From contig JACREU010000009.1 in NCBI GenBank assembly GCA_016212705.1, forward strand, positions 1 through 39,276: 39,276 nucleotides of DNA. The letters run 5' to 3'. The DNA is from Deltaproteobacteria bacterium. Lineage in GTDB: Bacteria; Desulfobacterota; GWC2-55-46. Each line of letters opens with the position of its first letter. The first letter of the stretch is position 1. The position numbers and the translations under genes are program-made. The notes under the pieces were generated by a model that was not told the origin of the DNA, made no database searches, and worked only from the letters and a program-made list of their open reading frames with translations. Positions 1-7,380 of the stretch are shown here, piece by piece.

Positions 1-91
1 CAGTAAGATCAAGGGCAAAACAACGTACAACAGCCCTGAATTTAGCCTCTGCGATTTTTGAACGGCTGTAATACCTATTTTTCTTCAGCAT
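1..91 (-). mobile_element. Truncated 5' end of an IS1595-family-like transposase gene, running off the left edge
   Basis: The reverse complement reads ATG...: MLKKNRYYSRSKIAEAKFRAVVRCFALDLT. It is open to the window edge and matches the recalled '(N)RYY.RS.I.EAKFR.l.R.FALDLT' start of IS1595-family transposases. Confidence 0.7.
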
Positions 92-140
92 TTCGGAAGC
101 TTACCACATTTCTCAATGTCGTTTGCTTCCTAAGACCCTT
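1..140. repeat. 140-bp terminal inverted repeat, left copy (end of an IS1595-like element)
   Basis: Bases 1-140 are the exact reverse complement of 39137-39276; the sequences diverge immediately inside (gttaaagg versus tttttttat). Confidence 0.95.
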
Positions 141-219
141 GTTAAAGGCTTGCCTGGGGCTTGAGAGCCATGCTTTTCCCCTTGAAAAAAAGAGGAAAAA
201 ATCATTAAATGGCCGGGAT

Positions 220-1818
220 ATGCGGAACAAGGACTGGATAATACTCGCCGTAATAATCGCCGCTACCTTTCTGCTCCGCTTGAAGGTGATGGACATACCA
301 TTTGAGCGGGACGAAGGCGAGTACGCGTATGCCGCGCAACTCATGCTCGACGGTGTGCCTCCGTTCAGGGAGGCTTATAATATGAAGTTCCCCGGCATCT
401 ATGCCGTATACGCCGCCATACTTTTCATCTTCGGGCAGACCGACTGGGGGGTGCGCCTGGCCCTTGCCTTTGTAAACGCAGGGACGATAGTCCTCGTCTA
501 CCTCATAGGCAGGAGGCTCTTTGACCGTTCCGCCGGGCTTGCCGCCGGGGCGTCTTTTGCCATGCTCTCCTTCCTTCCGAGCGTCCACGGGATCATCGCA
601 AACGCGGAGCACTTTGTGCTCGTATTCGCGCTCTCCGGAGTGCTTCTCGCCATGAAGTCCCTTGAAGACGGGGGCCCCTGGAAACTTTTTATCGGAGGCG
701 CGCTCCTTGGCGCGGGCTATACCATAAAACAGCACGGGGCCGCCTTTGTCCTCTTTTCATTTTTCATGGTAGCGCTCTCCAACCTGAGGAACGGCTCAGA
801 CCTCAAAAGAACGGCCCGCGACATATCCGTCCTCGCTCTCGGCGCGATAACGCCTTTCATGGCCATGTGCGGCACGCTCTATCTCGCCGGCGTATTCGAC
901 GGCTTCTGGTTCTGGACCTTCGCATACGCCAGAGAGTATGTCTCAGTCGTCCCGTTCGAGGCGGGGATTAAGGCCCTCAAGGCCGAGGGAGGGAGGATAT
1001 TCCTTTCCGCCCCCCTCATCTGGGCGTTATGTCTCATAGGGACGGCCGCTCCTGCCTGGGACAGGGGGTTAAGGCGGGGGTGGGCGTTTCTCCTCGGCCT
1101 CCTAGCGTTCTCGGCGCTCGCGGTCCTGCCTGGCTTCTTCTTCAGGCCGCACTACTTCATCTATCTGCTTCCACCGGCCTCGCTCTTTTTCGGCGCCGCA
1201 ATAAGGTCTTTAAACACCTTTTTCATCGGCAATAAAAGGGCTGTTGCAAAGGCCGGGCTCGTTGTTGCGCTTGCCGTATACTTCATATTCAGCCAGCGTA
1301 CGGCGCTCGCCTCAACCCCTGAGGCGCTTTCAAGGTCGATGTACGGGTATAACCCGTTCCCCGAGTCCCGCGTCATAGCCGAATACGTAGCGAGGAACAC
1401 CCGGCCCGGGGAGAGGGTCGCAATCCTCGGCTCCGAGCCGCAGATACTCTTTTACTCCAGACGGCGCTCGGCGACCGGATACATATACGCTTATCCGCTC
1501 ATGGAAAGGCAGAGGTTCGCCGAGAGTATGCAGAGGGAGATGATGGAGGAGATACGCCGGGCAGGCCCTGAAGTCGTTGTCTTCGTCGATCTGAAGTTCT
1601 CGTGGGGCGCGAACCCGGGGTCGGTGCTCGATATTTTCGGATGGCTGAAGGAATTCGTGGCAGAGGGCTACACGCTCGACGGGATGGTGGACCTCCTCGC
1701 CGTACCCGTCAAGTACAGCTGGGGCGACGATATCTCCGGAGCCCCCACTCCAGAATCAGGGTACGGCATATACATATACAGGAAGAACGCGCCTGCTACC
1801 CTTGAAAAGGGGTCTTAA
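220..1818 (+). CDS. GT-C (GT39/ArnT-like) membrane glycosyltransferase
   Basis: ORF 58..1818; internal ATG at 220 (MRNKDWIIL...) preferred because 58-140 lies inside the IS repeat. Has the 'ERDEGEYAYAAQLML' catalytic-loop signature and many TM segments. Confidence 0.8.
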   Translation: MRNKDWIILAVIIAATFLLRLKVMDIPFERDEGEYAYAAQLMLDGVPPFREAYNMKFPGIYAVYAAILFIFGQTDWGVRLALAFVNAGTIVLVYLIGRRLFDRSAGLAAGASFAMLSFLPSVHGIIANAEHFVLVFALSGVLLAMKSLEDGGPWKLFIGGALLGAGYTIKQHGAAFVLFSFFMVALSNLRNGSDLKRTARDISVLALGAITPFMAMCGTLYLAGVFDGFWFWTFAYAREYVSVVPFEAGIKALKAEGGRIFLSAPLIWALCLIGTAAPAWDRGLRRGWAFLLGLLAFSALAVLPGFFFRPHYFIYLLPPASLFFGAAIRSLNTFFIGNKRAVAKAGLVVALAVYFIFSQRTALASTPEALSRSMYGYNPFPESRVIAEYVARNTRPGERVAILGSEPQILFYSRRRSATGYIYAYPLMERQRFAESMQREMMEEIRRAGPEVVVFVDLKFSWGANPGSVLDIFGWLKEFVAEGYTLDGMVDLLAVPVKYSWGDDISGAPTPESGYGIYIYRKNAPATLEKGS

Positions 1819-1838
1819 GAGCGACCTCCCCCCTCTCT

Positions 1839-3047
1839 CTAAAGGCCCCCTATGAGGGGAAAGATCAGGTCCTTCTCGTAGAGGAGCGAGCTCTTTACAC
1901 CTGCGGCAATCTCGAAGAGGATTGCGAGAGCCGAAACGACGATGATAAAGGCATAGAGGCCTCTGATGAAAGAAGGTTTAACCGCTTTAAACCTCTCAAC
2001 CGCCTCGGAAAAGGCCGCTGAAAAGAGCAGTACCGCGGGCGGGGCAACGAGGACCACATACCGTATTACCTTCGAGTATCCCTTAAACCCCAATAAGATA
2101 TGGAAGGCAAGGACCGTAATTATCCAGACCAGCAGGGCGAACCCCAGCCTTCTAACGGTTTTATTATTCCACGAGAAAAAATAAAGGACGATTCCCGGCG
2201 CGATGGTCCAGGATATCCGAGGCAGGAGCGTCAGGTATATCCACGGCGAGCGCACGACCGTCAGGAAATACACGTACCTGTTGCTCTCGACGAGCGTCTT
2301 TGAGGGCTTTCCCGCCCAGCCCGGAAACGGCGTGCCGAACTCGATCCATTGCCATACCTCCCAGGGCAGTTGGACAATGAACGCGGGCACAACCAGACAA
2401 GCCGCAAAACGGATGAACGCGCCTGCCCTTGGGGCTTCGATGAGAAACCAGGCCATGACGAGGACGCCGGGTATAACGAGGACCGCGGTAATTTTTATGA
2501 GGCTCGCGTACCCGAGGACCGCCCCGGCGACAGATGCCGAGACGAGGCTTTTGCGGACAACGGAGCGGATGAAAAGAGCGGCGGAGAACGTGCTGAAGGC
2601 GAGCAGAGGCCCGTCAAGCCAGTAGTTGGTCGCGACATGCGCCATTATCGGGTTGAAGGCCGAAAGCGCGCCGACGACGGCCATGGACCGGCCCGTGAGG
2701 CCAAGGAGCCTTGCCAGGGAGATCATGGACCAGAAAAACAGTCCATAGGAAAAGACCTGTACAACGGCTATGCCCTTTGGCCCGATAAAATGATTGGAGA
2801 GCCAGAAAAGGGCTATGCCGCCGGGCGGATGGAAGAAGAGCTTCCTGTCATACTGTTCCCTGTCGACGGCCCCGTATGTAACAAGCGGGGTCCCCTGCAG
2901 GGTGTAGCCGTTCCCGTCCTCCAACTGCTCCACGAGGGCTGAGTATATAAGCTCGTCTCCCTCCGTGTGCGGCTCAATGAAGACGGTCAAACGGAAAAAA
3001 AGACCCAGAAGAAAGAAAACAGCGACGATCACCCATTGCGTTTTCAT
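1839..3047 (-). CDS. GT-C (GT39-like) membrane glycosyltransferase
   Basis: 402 aa, multi-TM, N-terminal 'EPHTEGDELIYSALVEQL' acidic loop; convergent with the preceding gene. Confidence 0.7.
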   Translation of the reverse strand: MKTQWVIVAVFFLLGLFFRLTVFIEPHTEGDELIYSALVEQLEDGNGYTLQGTPLVTYGAVDREQYDRKLFFHPPGGIALFWLSNHFIGPKGIAVVQVFSYGLFFWSMISLARLLGLTGRSMAVVGALSAFNPIMAHVATNYWLDGPLLAFSTFSAALFIRSVVRKSLVSASVAGAVLGYASLIKITAVLVIPGVLVMAWFLIEAPRAGAFIRFAACLVVPAFIVQLPWEVWQWIEFGTPFPGWAGKPSKTLVESNRYVYFLTVVRSPWIYLTLLPRISWTIAPGIVLYFFSWNNKTVRRLGFALLVWIITVLAFHILLGFKGYSKVIRYVVLVAPPAVLLFSAAFSEAVERFKAVKPSFIRGLYAFIIVVSALAILFEIAAGVKSSLLYEKDLIFPLIGGL

Positions 3048-3223
3048 GGAACGGTCCTGAATAGAGAGCCTCCTTCTACGGCCTCATGCCTTCAAGCGCG
3101 CATTATATCCGCGTAAAGCCGCCCGGCCAACTAAAAAAGCCATCCCTTGTCCCTGAGCAAAGGGCTGTATTACCGCGTCGATTTTCGTTTATCGAGTCCA
3201 TAGACAAGGCGTAAGAGGCGTTT

Positions 3224-3841
3224 TCAGGGTAACTGTTTCCGGTACATCCCACAATAGCCGCCGAGTATGAGCGCCTCCACGAAATTTTCTTCGGTAACCC
3301 GGCCGGGGAACTCGGTATAGCAGACACCGACCTCTGCAGGGCTATGCGAGTCGGAGCCGCCGGTCGTGGGCAATCGGAGCGAACCGGCGGCAACGAGCGC
3401 CTGTCTGTTCTCTTCATCGTTGTTATGGCCGTTGAAGGCCTCGATTGCTGTAAAGTTGAATGTGGACAAGTCGGACCTGAAGAGCGCCCACTCCCTGAAG
3501 GGGTGTGCGACGATAGCGACGCCATTGGCCTCCTTGACGGCCCTTATGACATCGAACGCCGGGGCGTAGCGTCCGAGAGCGCTTACGACCCTCTCGTCTA
3601 TGCCGAAGAGGAGCATGTGCCCGTCGGAAGAGGAGTACTCAACGCCCCGGAGTATCAGGATACTCCCGCCGTACTTCTCCTTTAGCCTTTCCACCGGGTC
3701 GGACGCGGCAAACGAGTTGTGCTCGGTAAAGGCGACGCCGTCGAGGCCGAGGGCGATGGCGCGCTCTATCGCCTCCTCGGGCGCTACCGTGCTGTCGCCG
3801 CTGAAAGTCGTGTGGATATGGAGGTCAATACTAAATGGCAT
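3224..3841 (-). CDS. PHP-domain metal-dependent phosphoesterase
   Basis: 'DLHIHTTFSGDS', 'FTEHNSF', 'VAHPFREW', 'GGSDSHSPAEVG' metal-ligand motifs. Confidence 0.85.
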   Translation of the reverse strand: MPFSIDLHIHTTFSGDSTVAPEEAIERAIALGLDGVAFTEHNSFAASDPVERLKEKYGGSILILRGVEYSSSDGHMLLFGIDERVVSALGRYAPAFDVIRAVKEANGVAIVAHPFREWALFRSDLSTFNFTAIEAFNGHNNDEENRQALVAAGSLRLPTTGGSDSHSPAEVGVCYTEFPGRVTEENFVEALILGGYCGMYRKQLP

Positions 3842-3922
3842 GGGGGAGGATTATACTGTTTTGACCCGTGTCTTACAAGGCCAATAACCGGCGCTTGAGC
3901 GCGCCTCAGTTCAAGGCCTGGA

Positions 3923-3991
3923 TTAAGGCTACCTCTAAAAATTAGATATTTTTTAAGGTCAGAAAAATGCGCTTTTTGGAAGCAGCCTTAA
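3923..3991. repeat. Imperfect palindrome (hairpin or MITE-like)
   Basis: TTAAGGCTACCTCT...GGAAGCAGCCTTAA: 8-bp perfect arms with imperfect extension, AT-rich interior, overlapping the cysN stop codon. Confidence 0.4.
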
Positions 3992-5208
3992 ATGATTATC
4001 CCTCCGGCCACAGGTCGCCCGTCATGCTCGAGTACGAACCTGCCGAGCTCCGGGATATCCGAGAACCTCTCTATCGCCACTTCCGCGCTCAAGGTTATGT
4101 CGACCTCGGCCACCTCGGCCTGGCTGATGCTCGCCGCGTCGGTCACGGCCTCTTTTTCTGAGGCCGGGTCGAACCTCCTCCTTATCCTCTCAATCTTGCC
4201 CCTCGTCTCCTGTGTGGCGCACTTGAAGGTGAGCGGGATCCCGAGCTTATAGTCCTTGTCTATCATCCAGAAGATGTTCGCGTGGACGGTTCTCGTGATC
4301 GTAGGGGAGAGGGTCTCAGAGAGTATGTCCCCCCTTTTTACCTCCGCGCCTTCGAGGATGAGCCCGACGCACTCGCCTGTTTGCGCCTCTTTAAGGTCAG
4401 GCTCCAGATACTTCTTTATGCTCGCGACCTTCGCCTTAGTCTTTCCGGGGAGGACCCAGAGCCCCTGGCCTTCTATCAATCTGCCGGCCTCTATGCGTCC
4501 GGCTACTATCTTCTGCCCGCTTATCTCATAGACGTCCTGTACAGGGAACCTCGCGCCCTTCTCCTCTATCTTCATCTCCTCGAAGTTGTCGAGCGCCTGA
4601 AGGACCGTCGGACCCTTGTACCAGGAGAGCTTGTCGCTCGCCGCGGCTACGTTCTCTCCTTCCATGGCGGAAATAGGGATGATGTACGAGGGCGTTATCC
4701 CGTACTTCATCGTTACCTCCTCTATCCGCTTTTTGAGGTCGAGGAAGGCGGCCTCGGAATACCCGGCGAGGTCCATCTTATTGACCGTCACAACGACCTG
4801 CTTTATGCCGAGGAGGCTCAGGATGTAGCAGTGGCGTAACGTCTGCTCCTGAATGCCCCTCGTTATCTCCACGAGGAGGATGGCGGCCTCTGCCTGCGAC
4901 GAGCCGCTTATCATGTTTTTCAAGAACTCCTTGTGCCCAGGGGCGTCGATTATCACGTACTTCCTTTTGGGTGTGGCGAAAAAGGTGTGGGCGATGTCGA
5001 TCGTTATGCCCCTCGTCCTCTCCTCCTCGAGGTTGTCCATCACGTAGGCGAACTCAAGCGGACGGCCAAGCTCCGCGCATACCCTTTTGACCTCTTCGAG
5101 CTTCTCGGGCGGCAGAGACCCGGAATCAAAGAAGAGCCTGCCTATGAGGGTAGACTTCCCGTGGTCGACCGAGCCGACGATGACTATATGCAATGATCTT
5201 TCTTCCAT
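3988..5208 (-). CDS. cysN: CysN-like sulfate adenylyltransferase GTPase subunit (divergent, EF-1A-like; no APS kinase domain)
   Basis: 'GSVDHGKSTLIGRL', 'RGITIDIAHTFF', 'IDAPGHKEFLKNMI', 'NKMDLAGYSE', 'WYKGPTVLQALD'; adjacent to cysD; only 406 aa. Confidence 0.85.
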   Translation of the reverse strand: MEERSLHIVIVGSVDHGKSTLIGRLFFDSGSLPPEKLEEVKRVCAELGRPLEFAYVMDNLEEERTRGITIDIAHTFFATPKRKYVIIDAPGHKEFLKNMISGSSQAEAAILLVEITRGIQEQTLRHCYILSLLGIKQVVVTVNKMDLAGYSEAAFLDLKKRIEEVTMKYGITPSYIIPISAMEGENVAAASDKLSWYKGPTVLQALDNFEEMKIEEKGARFPVQDVYEISGQKIVAGRIEAGRLIEGQGLWVLPGKTKAKVASIKKYLEPDLKEAQTGECVGLILEGAEVKRGDILSETLSPTITRTVHANIFWMIDKDYKLGIPLTFKCATQETRGKIERIRRRFDPASEKEAVTDAASISQAEVAEVDITLSAEVAIERFSDIPELGRFVLEHDGRPVAGGIII

Positions 5209-5217
5209 AACTCCCCC

Positions 5218-6021
5218 TTACATGTATCCTAAAGACCTTAGCTTCTGCATCGTATACGCGTCCTCCTTGTCCTGCGCCCTTCCGGCGCGCTCGGAGGTGT
5301 GCGTGGACTCAAGCTCGGCTATTATCTCGTCCACATTCGACGCGGTCGAGTCTATCGGACTACAGCACGGCGCGCACCCGATGGAGCGGTATCTCTTGCC
5401 GTTCTTGCTCACGTACAGCTCCGTCAGAGGGATATTCTCCTTCTTCATGTACTTCCAGATGTCGAGCTCGGTCATGTGGAGTATCGGGTGGACCCTGAAG
5501 TGGTTGTCCTCTGCGGCGGTGGACTTGTACTGGTCCCACAGCTCCGCCGGCTGGTTCTCGTAGTCCCACTTGAAGTTCTCGTCCCTCGGGGAGAAGACCC
5601 TCTCCTTCGCCCTTATCCCGTGTTCGTCGCGCCTTATGCCGAGCAGGAGCGCCTTGAAGCCGTTCTTCTCGATTATCTGCTTCAGGGCGTTGGTCTTCAG
5701 CTCGTTACAGCAGTCGAGCTTCGTCCCCTTGCCAGGCCCCATGCCCGCCTCTACCTGCCCTTCGTTCCTGCCGACGATGAGGTTTAAGCCCCACTTCTTC
5801 GCGTACTCGTCCCTGAACCTGTACATCTCGGGGAACTTGTAAGTCGTGTCGATGTGTATCACCGGGAAAGGGACCACCCCGAAGAAGGCCTTTCTGACGA
5901 GCCAGAGGAGGGTCGTAGAGTCCTTGCCCACGGACCAGAGCATGGCGATGTTCCGGAACCTGAAGTACGCCTCCCGTATGATGAATATCGATTTGTTCTC
6001 AAGGGCGGTAAGATGGTCCAT
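5218..6021 (-). CDS. cysD: CysD-like sulfate adenylyltransferase small subunit (divergent, Cys-rich)
   Basis: 'LWSVGKDSTTLLWL', 'HIDTTYKFPEMYRFRDEYAKK', 'GIRRDEHGIRAKERVFSPRDENFKWD', 'TSERAGRAQDKEDAYTMQKLRSLGYM'. Start at ATG 6021 behind GGAGAG. Confidence 0.85.
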   Translation of the reverse strand: MDHLTALENKSIFIIREAYFRFRNIAMLWSVGKDSTTLLWLVRKAFFGVVPFPVIHIDTTYKFPEMYRFRDEYAKKWGLNLIVGRNEGQVEAGMGPGKGTKLDCCNELKTNALKQIIEKNGFKALLLGIRRDEHGIRAKERVFSPRDENFKWDYENQPAELWDQYKSTAAEDNHFRVHPILHMTELDIWKYMKKENIPLTELYVSKNGKRYRSIGCAPCCSPIDSTASNVDEIIAELESTHTSERAGRAQDKEDAYTMQKLRSLGYM

Positions 6022-6031
6022 GAGTCTCTCC

Positions 6032-7378
6032 TTAAATAAACCTCTCAAGTATGATGGACGCGAGGTTTTCTATGTGCAGTCGTCCAAGGGGCGCCGTACC
6101 GGAGGGCATGACGCAGTGCGCGTCATGCCTCGTGTGCATGCCCCTGAAGTGCGAGGTCCCGAAGGCCTGCGGCTTTTTTATATTGCCCTTTATATCGAAA
6201 CCGTCGTTGCCAACGGCTACGAGGTCCGGGGAGCGGCCGGATTCATTCCCGGAATATAACTCCGTCCCATCGTAGACCCTTTTTATTACGGCGTTCCCAT
6301 CGCTGTCCTTTAAATCGATGAGAATGGATTTTATCTCGCTTAAAACCGCCCCCCTGTCTCTTGCCGGAACCGCCCCGCCGGGGTATCTGCCCTCGTAATT
6401 CAGATAAATCCGACCGGGGTCCATGACAAAGGCCTTTGAGCCCGCTCCTACCTGTTCGAAGTACTCGCGTACGGGGTCGAGCGTAAGCAACCCCTTCTCG
6501 ACAAAGAGCCTGTTAAGGTAGACCTCTTTCCTTATCGGCGCGAAGCCGTGGTCCGACATAGTCATAAACAAGCCGCGGCCGTTGGTAGAGGCCATGAACC
6601 TCTCAAAAACCCTTCCGATTATATCATCCATCTTCGTGTAAAAAAAGACGAATCTCTCGTGGTATTTGTGGGTCTTGTCCCGCGCCGCGTCGAAGAAGAA
6701 GTGGTGTAGCCTGTCGGTCTCGGTGACGACGCCTATGAAGAGGTCCCAGCGTTCATTGTCCATGAAGTGCATGAAGGCCTCCGCCCTTTTTTGAAGCGCG
6801 ATCAGCGCTTCGTCGAAAAAGGCGTCCGGCTTATCTGAGGCGTTAGAGGCCTCGATATCCATAATATAGTTTATTGAGCGGAGGTACTCATAGGCGGATT
6901 CCGGATAGGTGCCTTTCCTGAGGTCCGGGCAGACGAACCCGGATGTAAGGACGCCGTTAAGGGCCGGGGCCGGAAAGGTCTCAGGCATGTTGATGACGAT
7001 AGAGCGAAGGGTATTCGGCACGCGACCTTTGAATTTGTCAGCAAGTGTTGAGGCCCTTGCACCCGATGTCCCGCCTATAATGTCCCATAACGCGGGGGCC
7101 TTTATGGAAGCGTAATTAGGGAACGCCAGCCTGTACGTGTTGGGGAGGAGCTCCATAAAGCCGTAGATGCCGTGCTCTCCCGGGTTGACGCCGGTCATGA
7201 ACGAGGCCCACGAGGTCGACGACACGTCCGGTATGGAGGCGTCCATCTGTATGAGGCTGTAGCCTCCGGAGAGGATATTCTTGAGGTTCGGCATGACCCC
7301 CTGCTCCGCGTACTCCGAAAGAAGCGTTTGCGGCGCGCCGTCTATGCCGAGGACAAAGACCTTTTTGGATAAATCCAT
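6032..7378 (-). CDS. Alkaline phosphatase superfamily protein (type I phosphodiesterase/nucleotide pyrophosphatase-like)
   Basis: 'VLGIDGAPQTLL...MPNLKNIL', 'SSTSWASFMTGVNPGEHGIYGF', 'TETDRLHHFFF', 'MSDHGFAPI'. Confidence 0.8.
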   Translation of the reverse strand: MDLSKKVFVLGIDGAPQTLLSEYAEQGVMPNLKNILSGGYSLIQMDASIPDVSSTSWASFMTGVNPGEHGIYGFMELLPNTYRLAFPNYASIKAPALWDIIGGTSGARASTLADKFKGRVPNTLRSIVINMPETFPAPALNGVLTSGFVCPDLRKGTYPESAYEYLRSINYIMDIEASNASDKPDAFFDEALIALQKRAEAFMHFMDNERWDLFIGVVTETDRLHHFFFDAARDKTHKYHERFVFFYTKMDDIIGRVFERFMASTNGRGLFMTMSDHGFAPIRKEVYLNRLFVEKGLLTLDPVREYFEQVGAGSKAFVMDPGRIYLNYEGRYPGGAVPARDRGAVLSEIKSILIDLKDSDGNAVIKRVYDGTELYSGNESGRSPDLVAVGNDGFDIKGNIKKPQAFGTSHFRGMHTRHDAHCVMPSGTAPLGRLHIENLASIILERFI

Positions 7379-7380
7379 CG

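Noticed and set aside
58-219. N-terminal extension of the first GT-C ORF (MNGCNTYFSSAFRK...)
   Set aside because: The same peptide appears in the opposite-end ORF 39013..39219 because both lie in the IS repeat on the antisense of the transposase start; the real start is taken as ATG 220.
1836-1862. Possible bidirectional terminator between convergent genes (ccccctatgagggg)
   Set aside because: Short stem, no clear U-tract, overlaps the coding end of the minus-strand gene.
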